Positions 18,150 to 27,064 of a stretch of DNA of 64,000 bases are shown here, piece after piece. This DNA is from Clostridia bacterium (GTDB taxonomy: Bacteria; Bacillota; Clostridia; Christensenellales; CAG-138). The notes under the pieces were generated by a model. It searched no databases, was not told where the DNA came from, and worked only from the letters and a program-made list of their open reading frames with translations. The stretch covers positions 317,312 through 381,311 of the forward strand of contig JAFYOP010000004.1 in assembly GCA_017547885.1 (NCBI GenBank), in the 5' to 3' direction. Numbering within the stretch: the first letter of the stretch is position 1; every line of letters begins with the position of its first letter. The translations under genes and the position numbers were made by a program.

Positions 18150-18247
18150 GCGTTAAAAAATGGCATATGGCGGGTATATGTATATCATTTGAAGGAAATA
18201 TGAGATATAATAAAACTATCTATGTAAGAAAAGAGTGTGGCAGCGTG

Positions 18248-19120
18248 ATGATTAATATCAATACACGGTTTATTACTCTGCTGGGAAAGCCTCTGCATCA
18301 GTCCTTCTCTGCCCGTATGCAAAATGCGGCATACAAAGCCATGGGCAAAAATATGCTGTATTTCTATACCGAGGCAGAGGAAAGCCAGCTTGAGGATATT
18401 ATCCGTGGCATACGCAATATGCCTTTTGCGGGCTTTGCGGTAACCAAGCCAAATAAGGTGGAGGTGCTGAAGCATCTGGATGAAGCGGATCCCCTCTGCA
18501 AAAGCATAGGCGCCTGCAACACCGTGGCAATAAGAGACGGCAGGCTTATCGGCTTTAATACCGACAGCATAGGTTTCGCGGTTTCCATAAAGGAAGAAAC
18601 GGATATCGATATAACAAAAAGCACATTCTTCAGCGCAGGCGCAGGAGGAGCGGGCAGGGCCATAAGCTGTGCGCTGGCTATGGACGGAGCAAAAAAGATA
18701 TATGTATACGATAAAATAGACAGCCGCGCAGAAGATCTTGTATCGGATATAAACAAAAACTACGGCCGTATTGCGGAATTTGTGCCCTTTGAAGAAGGCG
18801 CAATGCAAAAAGCCATGGCTTCGGATATGCTGATAAACGCAACAGGCGTGGGCATGAAGGAAACCATAGACCAATCCCCATTTCCTGAGGAAATAATACG
18901 CCCTCAGCATATCTGTTATGATGCCACATACAACCCCACCCAAACCTGCTTCCTGAGGCAGGCTGCGGCAAAGGGATGTGTTACGGTAAACGGCATAGGT
19001 ATGCTGCTGCATCAGGGCGCTGCCCAGATAAAGATATGGACAGGAGAGGATGCCCCTCTTGAGGTAATGTCAAAGGAGCTTGCGGATGTGCTTGCGGGGG
19101 TTCCTGAGGCAGGTATATAA
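18248..19120 (+). CDS. aroE: Shikimate dehydrogenase family protein (AroE-like)
   Basis: Reduces 3-dehydroshikimate, or oxidises shikimate/quinate, with NAD(P). The 290 residues show the substrate region GKPLHQSFSARMQN, FAVTKPNKVEV with the active-site Lys, GACNTV and FNTDSIGF with the active-site Asp, and the nucleotide loop GAGGAGRA (about 130). The start is uncertain: ATG 18248 or the GTG three bases before it; the ribosome site is weak. The SFSARMQN segment departs from the usual S-x-S-P-x-x-H-N, so a substrate other than shikimate is possible. Its TRAP neighbour suggests a catabolic rather than a biosynthetic role, which is inference. Confidence 0.88.
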   Translation: MININTRFITLLGKPLHQSFSARMQNAAYKAMGKNMLYFYTEAEESQLEDIIRGIRNMPFAGFAVTKPNKVEVLKHLDEADPLCKSIGACNTVAIRDGRLIGFNTDSIGFAVSIKEETDIDITKSTFFSAGAGGAGRAISCALAMDGAKKIYVYDKIDSRAEDLVSDINKNYGRIAEFVPFEEGAMQKAMASDMLINATGVGMKETIDQSPFPEEIIRPQHICYDATYNPTQTCFLRQAAAKGCVTVNGIGMLLHQGAAQIKIWTGEDAPLEVMSKELADVLAGVPEAGI

Positions 19121-19172
19121 TTGTTGGCGATTTGCGGCGGCTTAAGCGCATCGCAGCGAGGCGGAAAAGCTG

Positions 19173-19667
19173 ATGAAACTTATCAGATGGCTGGACAAGC
19201 ATTTTGAAGAATACCTGATGATATTTTGCCTGGTGACGATCACTTTGGTAATGTTTATTCAGGTTATCATAAGAAAGCTTCCCTGGATACCTGCGCTCAA
19301 GTGGGCGGAGGAGTTTTGCCGTTTTGCATGGATATGGAGCGTATTTCTTTCGCTGCCATATACAATAAAGCATAGCAGCATGCTGAGGGTGACCGCCCTG
19401 AGGGATGTTCTGCCCGAAGGCGCCCGCAGGGTGCTGGATGTAATGGTGGATATCATCATAATCGCCGCTATGGGTATGCTGCTGTATTATGCCGTTCCCC
19501 TTGTAAAGGACAGATACCTGAGCGGAGAAACATCCCCCGCTATGAATTGGCCCATATGGGTGATGTATTCCTTTATGATACTGGGCTTTGGCCTTGGGGT
19601 GTTCAGAGGTATACAGCGCCTTATAGGCCATGCGGCCTGCCCGGCGGATGGAAGGGAGGATGAGTAA
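19173..19667 (+). CDS. TRAP transporter small permease (DctQ-like)
   Basis: Small membrane subunit of a tripartite ATP-independent periplasmic transporter, 164 residues with four hydrophobic helices. The conserved R-K-x-P and WAEE-x-x-R-F segments appear as QVIIRKLPWIPALKWAEEFCRFAWIW. It overlaps the large permease by one base (TAATG). The three TRAP genes are contiguous. Confidence 0.93.
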   Translation: MKLIRWLDKHFEEYLMIFCLVTITLVMFIQVIIRKLPWIPALKWAEEFCRFAWIWSVFLSLPYTIKHSSMLRVTALRDVLPEGARRVLDVMVDIIIIAAMGMLLYYAVPLVKDRYLSGETSPAMNWPIWVMYSFMILGFGLGVFRGIQRLIGHAACPADGREDE

Positions 19668-20953
19668 TGGCGGCATTGCTGGTATTATTGGTTTTCCTCC
19701 TTTGTGTGATTGCTACCGTTCCCATAGGCATCAGCATGGTGATGGGGGCTGCTGCGCCTATACTGCTGCTGGATAAGGGCGGCTCCATAGCGCAGATGCT
19801 GAACAATACCTTCTCCGGGGCAAACTCCACCCCCATACTTGCGGTACCGTTGTTTATACTTGGGGGCGTGATAATGGCGGAGGGAGGAATATCCCGAAGG
19901 CTGTTTAACTTCTTTGCGTATTTTGTGGGGCGGCTTCCCGGCGGACTGCCCTGTGCATGCATACTTACCTGCCTATTTTACGGGGCTATTTCCGGCTCCG
20001 GGCCTGCCACCACCGCTGCGGTAGGGTCAATGTGTATCCCGTTCCTTGTGGAACTGGGATATGATAAACGCTGGAGCGCAGGCCTTGTGTCCGTGGCAGG
20101 AGGATTGGGGGTCATAATTCCTCCGTCCATACCATTTGTGCTGTATTCTCTGGCCACAGGGGTTTCCACGGGTGAACTTTTCCTTGGAGGGATACTGCCC
20201 GGCATTCTTATCGGCCTGCTTATGATGGTATACGCCGTTGTGCATTGCGTAAGAAGCGGCGAAAACCGGGATATGATAGATGCTAAAATGAGTGAGCTTA
20301 AGGACAAGGGGCTGTGGACCCTGTTCAAGGAAAGCTTCTGGGCGCTGCTGTGCCCGGTAATAGTGCTTGGCGGCATATACAGCGGCTTTGTCACCCCTAC
20401 TGAGGCGGCTGTGGTATCGGTGGTATATGCTGTTGTGATATCCGTATTCGCATATAAGACTGTACCGCTGAATAAGATCCCTGCGTTGCTTAAAGATGCG
20501 GTAAAAACATACGGCGGGCTTGCCTTTGTGCTGGCCTTTGCAACGGCCTTCGGCAGGGTACTGTCCCTTACCAAGGCAACATCTGCAATAGAGGGCTTCC
20601 TGCTGGGCAGCTTCCATAGCCCTGCAGGTGTTCTTACTGCGTTGGTGCTGATATTCCTGCTGCTGGGCATGGTGATGGATACAGGGCCTGCAATAGTGAT
20701 ACTGGCCCCTGTGCTGCTGCCTGCCGTGGCGCAGCTGGGAGTGCACGAGGTGCATTTCGGTGTTATACTTGTGTGCTGTCTTTCCATAGGGTTGGCTACG
20801 CCGCCTTTTGGGCTGGATCTTTTTGTTGCCGGGAACCTGTCAAATGAGCAGCCCATGGCTGTGGCCAAAAAGGCGCTGCCTTTTATCGCTGCGTTTTTGA
20901 TAGCTCTTGTGCTCATCACATATATACCATGGTTCAGCCTTGCGCTGATATAA
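19667..20953 (+). CDS. TRAP transporter large permease (DctM-like)
   Basis: Main translocating membrane subunit, 428 residues, about twelve helices. Typical features are the N-terminal LLVFLLCVIATVPIGISMVMG, FYGAISGSGPATTAAVGSMCIPF, GLGVIIPPSIPFVLYSLATG, GFVTPTEAAVVSVVYAVVIS and a C-terminal IGLATPPFGLDLFVAGNLS. Family members import C4-dicarboxylates, sialic acid and other organic acids, driven by Na+. Its translation is coupled to the small permease. Confidence 0.96.
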   Translation: MAALLVLLVFLLCVIATVPIGISMVMGAAAPILLLDKGGSIAQMLNNTFSGANSTPILAVPLFILGGVIMAEGGISRRLFNFFAYFVGRLPGGLPCACILTCLFYGAISGSGPATTAAVGSMCIPFLVELGYDKRWSAGLVSVAGGLGVIIPPSIPFVLYSLATGVSTGELFLGGILPGILIGLLMMVYAVVHCVRSGENRDMIDAKMSELKDKGLWTLFKESFWALLCPVIVLGGIYSGFVTPTEAAVVSVVYAVVISVFAYKTVPLNKIPALLKDAVKTYGGLAFVLAFATAFGRVLSLTKATSAIEGFLLGSFHSPAGVLTALVLIFLLLGMVMDTGPAIVILAPVLLPAVAQLGVHEVHFGVILVCCLSIGLATPPFGLDLFVAGNLSNEQPMAVAKKALPFIAAFLIALVLITYIPWFSLALI

Positions 20954-20977
20954 AACATCAAAGGACGGAAAATAACC

Positions 20978-22033
20978 ATTAAAAAGCTGATAATTACAAT
21001 AACAGCCTTTGTGCTGACAATATGCCTTGCGGCCTGTGCTGCAGGAGAAAAGCCTCATCAGCAGCCCGTGGATGAGACAGGGCCCTATGGTGGTCTTGAA
21101 GCCGTGGAGCTTATAGGTGCGGATTCCACAGGCAAGGGCGCCGCGGGACAGTTGCTTGGCGAGCTGGTGGCAGCCAATGTGGCAGAGATAACCGGCGGAA
21201 AGCTGACCATTGACTATCATCCCAACGGAGACCTTGGCGGCGATGCGGACCTTTTGCGTCAGGCTCAGGATGGAGATATAGATATAGTGGTATGCCAGAC
21301 TGCGCCCATGGTGAATTTTATACCCCAAATGGCGGTGTTTGACCTGCCCATGGCCTTTGCAAAATACGACGGGGAAACCATTGACGGCGTACTTAACGGA
21401 GCTAATGAGTTTAATGCTGCCCTTCGGGAAGCATATAATAACGCAGGATATCATCTGCTGGGCTTTATGCAGAACGGAACATACAGACTTACCACCGCAA
21501 ATGTAAATCTGTCCGATTTGAGTGCATTTTCTGCCCTTCAGATACGCACCATGGAAAACGCCAATCACATGGCATTCTGGTCTGCAATAGGCGCTGAGCC
21601 CACTCCTCTTGCATGGGCGGAGGTGTATATCGCCCTTCAGAACGGCACAATAGACGCTCAGGAAAACGCCGCAGATACCTGCGTTGGTGCGAACTTTCAG
21701 GAAGTGCAGAAATACCTTGCCTGCACAAACCATATACTCTACGTCAACCAGATGCTTATAAACCGGGAAACCTATGAGGGGCTGCATCCTTCCTATCAGG
21801 CGGCTCTGGAGCAGGCGGTGAGTGACGCGCTGGACGAGCTGAATCCAAGGCTTAAGCAGATAGATGAGGACAACAAAAAGCTGCTTGCTGACGGCGGCAT
21901 GACCCTCATAGAGTATGATGATTCATTATTTGACAGCATACTTGCCCTGCCCGGAGTACAGAAGCTTTATAAGGATATAGATTACCAGACAGACGGATTG
22001 GCAACACTGCTTACCGAATCTCTTGAAAACTGA
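20978..22033 (+). CDS. TRAP transporter solute-binding lipoprotein (DctP-like), probable ATT start
   Basis: Extracellular substrate-binding subunit of the TRAP system, 351 residues. The frame has no ATG upstream of the signal peptide. Reading from ATT 20978 gives (M)KKLIITITAFVLTICLAAC, a full signal peptide with lipobox LAAC, behind AAAGGACGG with a 9-nt spacer. The GTG at 21011 would leave only eight residues before the lipid Cys. The mature part has the DctP features FQEVQKYL, TIDAQENAADTCV and a polar ligand cleft. Either a rare ATT start or a single-base sequence error explains this (see findings). Confidence 0.88.
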   Translation: MKKLIITITAFVLTICLAACAAGEKPHQQPVDETGPYGGLEAVELIGADSTGKGAAGQLLGELVAANVAEITGGKLTIDYHPNGDLGGDADLLRQAQDGDIDIVVCQTAPMVNFIPQMAVFDLPMAFAKYDGETIDGVLNGANEFNAALREAYNNAGYHLLGFMQNGTYRLTTANVNLSDLSAFSALQIRTMENANHMAFWSAIGAEPTPLAWAEVYIALQNGTIDAQENAADTCVGANFQEVQKYLACTNHILYVNQMLINRETYEGLHPSYQAALEQAVSDALDELNPRLKQIDEDNKKLLADGGMTLIEYDDSLFDSILALPGVQKLYKDIDYQTDGLATLLTESLEN

Positions 22034-22047
22034 ATATAATATAAAAG

Positions 22048-22079
22048 CAGCCCGGCAGTTCAGCCGGGCTGTCTGTTTT
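22048..22079 (+). terminator. Terminator of the TRAP operon
   Basis: CAGCCCGGC (22048-22056), loop AGTTCA, GCCGGGCTG (22063-22071), then TCTGTTTTG. Confidence 0.85.
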
Positions 22080-22242
22080 GTGCATAGCAGCGGGGGAACA
22101 TCATAAAAACTTTGTTAACTATACAAAAATTATAATGCAAACTAAAATATATTGTATGAGCAAAGTGGGACGAATACCCAAAAAGCCCCAAAGTGCGGGC
22201 ATTGATAAAAACATGACAAAAGCAAATGAGACACTGTGTATA

Positions 22243-22271
22243 TTGCTTTCCACTTTTGCAGGTGGTATAAT
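22243..22271 (+). promoter_or_regulatory. Promoter of gdhA
   Basis: TTGCTT (22243-22248), 17 bp, TATAAT (22266-22271), with extended -10 TGG. The AT-rich stretch 22080-22240 before it holds no gene I can support. Confidence 0.8.
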
Positions 22272-22318
22272 TTAGGCAAACCGATGTGACAACATCAGAA
22301 ATTTACAGGAGGCACGTA

Positions 22319-23665
22319 ATGAACGCTTATATCAACAGGGTATTAGAAGAGACCAAGAAACGCAATCCTGACGAACCTGAATTCCTTCAGACCGTAGAAG
22401 AAGTACTTAATTCTCTTGAAACTGTTATCGACCAGCATCCCGAATATGAGAAGGCTGGCCTTCTGGAAAGGCTTGTAGAGCCCGAGCGCGTAATTGAGTT
22501 CCGCGTAGTATGGGCAGACGATGCCGGCAAGGTAAACGTAAACCGCGGCTATCGTGTACAGTTCAACAGCGCAATTGGTCCCTACAAGGGCGGCCTGCGT
22601 TTTGCTTCCCACGTAAATCTTTCTGTTATGAAGTTCCTGGGCTTCGAGCAGACCTTCAAGAACAGCCTTACCTCTCTGCCCATGGGCGGTGGTAAGGGCG
22701 GTTCCGACTTTGATCCCAACGGCAAGAGCGATGCAGAAATCATGCGTTTCTGCCAGGCCTTCATGACCGAGCTCTATCGCCACATTGGCCCCAACACTGA
22801 CGTTCCCGCCGGTGACATCGGCGTAGGCGGCCGCGAGATCGGTTACCTGTTCGGTCAGTATAAGCGCATCGTTGGCGCCTATGAAAACGGCGTTCTCACC
22901 GGTAAGGGCCTCAGCTACGGCGGCAGCCTTATCCGTCCCGAAGCTACCGGTTTCGGCGCTATCTACTATGTATGCGAAGTTCTCAAGCATGAGAATGACG
23001 ATATCGCCGGCAAGACCATCGTTATGTCCGGTTTCGGCAACGTTGCCTGGGGCGTAGCCACCAAGGCAATGCAGCTGGGCGCAAAGGTCGTCACCCTGTC
23101 CGGTCCCGATGGTTACTGCTACGATCCCGATGGCATCTGCACTCAGGAAAAGCTGGACTACATGCTTGAGATGCGTGCATCCGGCCGCAACAAGGCTCAG
23201 GATTACGCAGACAAGTTCGGCGTAGAGTTCTTCCCCGGCCAGAAGCCCTGGGGCGTTAAGGGCGACATCTGCATGCCTTGCGCATACCAGAATGAAATCC
23301 GTATGCCTGAAGCCGAGCAGATGGTTGCCAACGGCCTCAAGTACTACATCGAAGTAGCCAACATGCCCACCACCAACGATGCCCTCTACTACCTCATGGA
23401 CAAGGGCCTCATCGTTGCTCCCTCCAAGGCTGTTAACGCCGGCGGCGTAGCCACCTCCGGTCTGGAAATGTCCCAGAACTCCGAGCGCCTCTCCTGGAAG
23501 GCCGAGGACGTTGACAACCAGCTCCACAACATCATGATCAACATCCACGCTGCCTCCGCAAAGGCTGCTGAAGAGTGCGGCCTGGGCTACAACCTGGTAG
23601 CCGGCGCCAACCTGGCAGGCTTCAAGAAGGTTGCCGATGCCATGATGGCTCAGGGCCTTGTATAA
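22319..23665 (+). CDS. gdhA: NADP-type glutamate dehydrogenase
   Basis: Interconverts 2-oxoglutarate plus ammonia and glutamate; cytosolic hexamer. The 448 residues match the bacterial NADP-type form. Visible motifs are GPYKGGLRFASHVNLSVMKF, the catalytic region LPMGGGKGGSDFDPNGKS, PAGDIGVGGREIGYLFGQY and the Rossmann segment SGFGNVAWGVATKA. ATG 22319 follows ACAGGAGGCACGTA; an upstream start at 22286 lies too near the -10 box. Codon use is that of a highly expressed gene (few ATA codons). It has its own promoter and a strong terminator. Confidence 0.97.
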   Translation: MNAYINRVLEETKKRNPDEPEFLQTVEEVLNSLETVIDQHPEYEKAGLLERLVEPERVIEFRVVWADDAGKVNVNRGYRVQFNSAIGPYKGGLRFASHVNLSVMKFLGFEQTFKNSLTSLPMGGGKGGSDFDPNGKSDAEIMRFCQAFMTELYRHIGPNTDVPAGDIGVGGREIGYLFGQYKRIVGAYENGVLTGKGLSYGGSLIRPEATGFGAIYYVCEVLKHENDDIAGKTIVMSGFGNVAWGVATKAMQLGAKVVTLSGPDGYCYDPDGICTQEKLDYMLEMRASGRNKAQDYADKFGVEFFPGQKPWGVKGDICMPCAYQNEIRMPEAEQMVANGLKYYIEVANMPTTNDALYYLMDKGLIVAPSKAVNAGGVATSGLEMSQNSERLSWKAEDVDNQLHNIMINIHAASAKAAEECGLGYNLVAGANLAGFKKVADAMMAQGLV

Positions 23666-23696
23666 TCAGTAAACTGATTAACTGCTAAAAGCATAT

Positions 23697-23729
23697 CCGC
23701 CCCCCGAGTGTATCGGGGGGCGGCTTTTG
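23697..23729 (+). terminator. Terminator of gdhA
   Basis: Perfect 10-bp stem CCGCCCCCCG (23697-23706) and CGGGGGGCGG (23714-23723), then CTTTTG. Confidence 0.88.
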
Positions 23730-23750
23730 TACACAAAAAGAAATTTAGCA

Positions 23751-23779
23751 TTGCTAAAATATTTTGTACGTGTTAGAAT
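23751..23779 (+). promoter_or_regulatory. Promoter of arcC
   Basis: TTGCTA (23751-23756), 17 bp, TAGAAT (23774-23779) with extended -10 TGT. Confidence 0.7.
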
Positions 23780-23863
23780 AAGTTTAACATAGATATAACA
23801 AAGCCAAACCATGCAAGTCATCTGATAAATCAAAAATTTTAAAAACAGCGAGGAGAATCATCC

Positions 23864-24802
23864 ATGAAGAAAATCGTGATAGCACTTGGAGGAAACGCAC
23901 TGCAGGAAGCCGGCAAGCCCGCAACCGCAGAAGCTCAGCTTGAAGTAGTTGAAAAAACTGCCGAATACATTGCGGACATAATCGAGGCAGGCTACAAGGT
24001 AGTGGTAGCCCATGGCAACGGACCTCAGGTAGGCCGCATCGTGCTGCAGAATGAATACGCCGTTCCCGTTACCCCCGCCATGCCCTTTGATGTTTGCGGC
24101 GCAATGAGTCAGGGCTATATCGGCTATCATATTCAGCAGGGACTGACCAAGGTTCTTCGCAGCCGCGGCAACAAGGCCGAGGTAGCCACCGTTGTTACTC
24201 AGGTGCTGGTAGATCAGAACGACCCCAAGTTCCAGAATCCCTCCAAGCCCATCGGCCCCTTCTACACCGAGGAAGAAGCAAAGGCTATCGCCGCAGAAAA
24301 GGGCTATGTAATGAAGGAAGACGCGGGCCGCGGCTGGAGGCGTGTTGTCGCTTCTCCTGTTCCCGTTGCGATAGAAGAGCTGAACGCCGTAAAGTGCCTT
24401 GTGGATAACGGCTTTATCACCGTTACCGTAGGCGGCGGCGGCATCCCCGTGATCCGCAACGAGCAGGGCATGCTGGAAGGCACCGCCGCTGTTATCGATA
24501 AGGACCTTGCAAGCGAAAAGCTGGCAGAGGATCTGGATGCGGACGCTCTGGTAATTCTCACCGCTGTGGAAAAGGTAAGCATCAACTTCAAGAAGCCCGA
24601 CCAGAAGGACCTTGAGAGCCTCTCCGTTGAGGAAGCAAAGCAGTACATTGCGGAAGGACACTTTGCCCCCGGCTCCATGCTGCCCAAGATCGAGGCTGCC
24701 GTTAAGTTCGTTGAGAGCAAGCCCGGCCGCGTATCCATTATCACCTCCCTTGACAAGGCCGTTGAGGCCCTTGAGGGCAAGGCAGGCACCACCGTAAGGT
24801 AA
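23864..24802 (+). CDS. arcC: Carbamate kinase
   Basis: Makes ATP from carbamoyl phosphate, the last step of arginine or agmatine or purine-derived fermentation. The 312 residues carry IALGGNALQ, VAHGNGPQVG, FVKEDAGRGWRRVVASPVP-like MKEDAGRGWRRVVASP, and VGGGGIPVI. No arginine deiminase or carbamoyltransferase gene is nearby, so the carbamoyl phosphate source is not visible here. The start follows GAGGAGAATCATCC. It has its own promoter and shares a bidirectional terminator with thrS. Confidence 0.96.
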   Translation: MKKIVIALGGNALQEAGKPATAEAQLEVVEKTAEYIADIIEAGYKVVVAHGNGPQVGRIVLQNEYAVPVTPAMPFDVCGAMSQGYIGYHIQQGLTKVLRSRGNKAEVATVVTQVLVDQNDPKFQNPSKPIGPFYTEEEAKAIAAEKGYVMKEDAGRGWRRVVASPVPVAIEELNAVKCLVDNGFITVTVGGGGIPVIRNEQGMLEGTAAVIDKDLASEKLAEDLDADALVILTAVEKVSINFKKPDQKDLESLSVEEAKQYIAEGHFAPGSMLPKIEAAVKFVESKPGRVSIITSLDKAVEALEGKAGTTVR

Positions 24803-24810
24803 AAAATAAT

Positions 24811-24869
24811 AAGCAAAGCATAAAAACAAAGCCTCCGGAATTCCGGAGGCCTTTGTATTGCTTTGCTTT
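24811..24869. terminator. Bidirectional terminator between arcC and thrS
   Basis: Central palindrome GCCTCCGGAATTCCGGAGGC (24831-24850) flanked by AAA/TTT. An outer repeat AGCAAAGCA and TGCTTTGCT encloses it, so the whole 59 bp is nearly symmetrical. It serves the converging genes. Confidence 0.88.
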
Positions 24870-26772
24870 AGTCCACGGTCTTGTCTGCAACTTCCTTGAG
24901 GATCAGCTCCTTGAAGGTGTCCAAAGTCATGGCGCCCAGGTCGCCGCCCTTGCGGGAGCGTACGGAAACAACGCCGTTTTCCACGTCGCGGTCGCCAACC
25001 ACCAGCATGTAGGGGATCTTCTGAAGCTGTGCTTCGCGGATCTTGTAGCCCAGCTTTTCGTTGCGGTAATCAACCTCAACGCGGAGACCGCACTTGTCAA
25101 GCTCGTCTGCAATGTTCTTGCAGGCTTCGGCGGTACGGTCGGTAAGGGGCAAAACCTTGACCTGAACGGGGGACAGCCAGGTGGGGAATGCGCCTGCAAA
25201 GTGCTCGGTGATAACGCCGATGAAGCGCTCGATGGAGCCCAGAACCACGCGGTGGATCATTACGGGCCTGTGCTTCTGGCCGTCTTCTCCAACGTATTCA
25301 AGCTCGAAACGCTCGGGCATCTGCATATCCAGCTGGATGGTGCCGCACTGCCAGGTACGGCCGAGGGAATCGGACAGGTGGAAGTCCAGCTTGGGGCCGT
25401 AGAAGGCGCCGTCGCCCTCGTTTATCACATAGGTCTTGCCCATGTGCTCGATGGCGCGCTTGAGGGTCTCGGTGGCAAAGTCCCAGGTTTCCTTCTCGCC
25501 GATGTGATCCTCGGGCATGGTGGATACTTCAATCTGATACTTGAGGCCGAAGGTGGAGTATACCTCGTCAAAGAGGCGAACAACGTTCTGGATTTCTTCC
25601 TCCATCTGATCCCAGGTCATGAAGATATGGGCATCGTCCTGAGTGAAGCAGCGAACGCGGAACAGGCCGTGGAGAGCGCCGGAAAGCTCATGGCGGTGAA
25701 CCAGACCCAGCTCAGCCATGCGGAGGGGCAGGTCGCGATAGGAATGGGGTTCGGTCTTGTAAACCAGCATGCCGCCGGGGCAGTTCATGGGCTTAACTGC
25801 GTAGTCCATGTCGTCGATGACGGTGGTGTACATGTTGTCCTTGTAGTGATCCCAGTGACCGCTCCTGTGCCAGAGAGCCTGATTAAGGATAATGGGGGAG
25901 GAGATCTCTACATAGCCGTAGCGCTTGTGTACATCATGCCAGTAATCCAGCAGGGTGTTGCGCAGAACCATGCCCTTGGGCAGGAAGAAGGGGAAGCCGG
26001 GGCCCTCTTCCATGAGGGTGAACAGGCCAAGCTCCTTGCCCAGCTTGCGGTGGTCGCGCTTCTTGGCTTCTTCGATGCGGGTGATGTATTCTTCAAGGTC
26101 GGCCTTCTTTTCGAATGCAGTGCCGTAGATGCGCTGGAGCATCTTGTTCTTTTCGCTGCCGCGCCAGTATGCGCCCGCAACGCTCATGAGCTTAACGAAC
26201 TTTACCTTGCCGGTGGTCTCAACGTGGGGGCCGGCGCAAAGGTCAACAAAGTCGCCCTGCTTGTAGAAGCTGATGATGGCATCCTCGGGAAGGTCCTCGA
26301 TGAGCTCTACCTTATAGGGTTCTTCCTTCTCCTTGAACATCCGGATAGCTTCCTCACGGGGCAGTTCAAAGCGCTCAAGGGGCAGGGACTCGGCGATTAT
26401 CTTTTCCATCTCCTTTTCGATCTGAACCAGATCTTCCGGAGTGAAGGGCTCTGCGTCAAAGTCGTAGTAGAAGCCGTTTTCAATGGCGGGGCCGATAGCA
26501 AACTTTGCCTCGGGGTGCACGCGCTTTACGGCCTGTGCCAGTATATGGGAGCCGGTGTGGCGCATTGCCCAGCGGCCGTCGGCATCCTCAAAGGTGAGGA
26601 GCTTGAGGCTGTGGTCGCCGTGGATGGGGCGGAAGGCGTCTGCGCGCTGACCGTCTATTTCTGCGGCAAGGGTAGCCTTGCGCAGGCGGGGGCTGATGGA
26701 TTCTGCTATCTGCAGGGCGGTCATGCCGTCCTGAAACTGCTTAACGGAGCCATCGGGGAAAGTGATGTTCAT
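24868..26772 (-). CDS. thrS: Threonine--tRNA ligase
   Basis: Charges tRNA-Thr; cytosolic class II synthetase of 634 residues. The order is a TGS domain (1-60), the editing domain with HTGSHILAQAVKRVHPEAKFAIGP, the catalytic core with MNCPGGMLVYK, RVRCFTQDDAHIF and the class II motif 3 region ending VVLGSIERFIGV, then the anticodon-binding domain. ATG at 26772 follows TTAGGAGGAAACAC. Longer in-frame starts lie inside the T-box leader. Expression should respond to uncharged tRNA-Thr through that leader. Confidence 0.97.
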   Translation of the reverse strand: MNITFPDGSVKQFQDGMTALQIAESISPRLRKATLAAEIDGQRADAFRPIHGDHSLKLLTFEDADGRWAMRHTGSHILAQAVKRVHPEAKFAIGPAIENGFYYDFDAEPFTPEDLVQIEKEMEKIIAESLPLERFELPREEAIRMFKEKEEPYKVELIEDLPEDAIISFYKQGDFVDLCAGPHVETTGKVKFVKLMSVAGAYWRGSEKNKMLQRIYGTAFEKKADLEEYITRIEEAKKRDHRKLGKELGLFTLMEEGPGFPFFLPKGMVLRNTLLDYWHDVHKRYGYVEISSPIILNQALWHRSGHWDHYKDNMYTTVIDDMDYAVKPMNCPGGMLVYKTEPHSYRDLPLRMAELGLVHRHELSGALHGLFRVRCFTQDDAHIFMTWDQMEEEIQNVVRLFDEVYSTFGLKYQIEVSTMPEDHIGEKETWDFATETLKRAIEHMGKTYVINEGDGAFYGPKLDFHLSDSLGRTWQCGTIQLDMQMPERFELEYVGEDGQKHRPVMIHRVVLGSIERFIGVITEHFAGAFPTWLSPVQVKVLPLTDRTAEACKNIADELDKCGLRVEVDYRNEKLGYKIREAQLQKIPYMLVVGDRDVENGVVSVRSRKGGDLGAMTLDTFKELILKEVADKTVD

Positions 26773-26814
26773 GTGTTTCCTCCTAAGTAAAAAGTAGAAA
26801 TTATTGTTCCGGGC

Positions 26815-27058
26815 GGAAAATAAAAAGCCGCCCCTGTGCTTGGCAAGGGACGGACTGTAATGTACAAATCCGCGGTTCCACCCTAATTGGTATAAAACCC
26901 ACTCGATACAGGCTGTAACGGGCCCTGCCCGATCGCAGTAGCGGGGCGGTATTCCCAATGTGCTTTCCATAAAAGCGCTTGCAGCCTACGGCGCTTTTTC
27001 TCTTGGATGGAAGTGGTGCACACGGTACTTAAACCCGTATCATCCCACGATAAATATC
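26815..27058 (-). promoter_or_regulatory. T-box leader of thrS (threonine)
   Basis: On the minus strand the T-box AGGGTGGAACCGCGG lies at 26884-26870. It is followed by a terminator stem CCGTCCCT/AGGGGCGG (26853-26828) and a T tract. The UGGA tetranucleotide predicts pairing to a UCCA tRNA end. Upstream, GGATG (27045-27041) and CATCC (27009-27005) close a compact Stem I. A candidate specifier ACC (27017-27015), a threonine codon, lies in its 3' internal loop. A second perfect hairpin AAAAGCGC/GCGCTTTT (about 26999-26972) follows. Uncharged tRNA would favour read-through. Confidence 0.9.
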
Positions 27059-27064
27059 ATGAAA

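Noticed and set aside
22078..22275. Small + strand frame between the TRAP terminator and gdhA
   Set aside because: It covers the gdhA promoter, lacks a ribosome site and has no recognisable sequence.
22268..22300. Possible catabolite-responsive (cre) site just after the gdhA -10
   Set aside because: The bases around CAAACCGATGTGACA do not match the cre consensus well enough.
24853..26790. 645-codon open frame on the + strand opposite thrS
   Set aside because: It lies fully antisense to a clear thrS, and its translation resembles no protein family.
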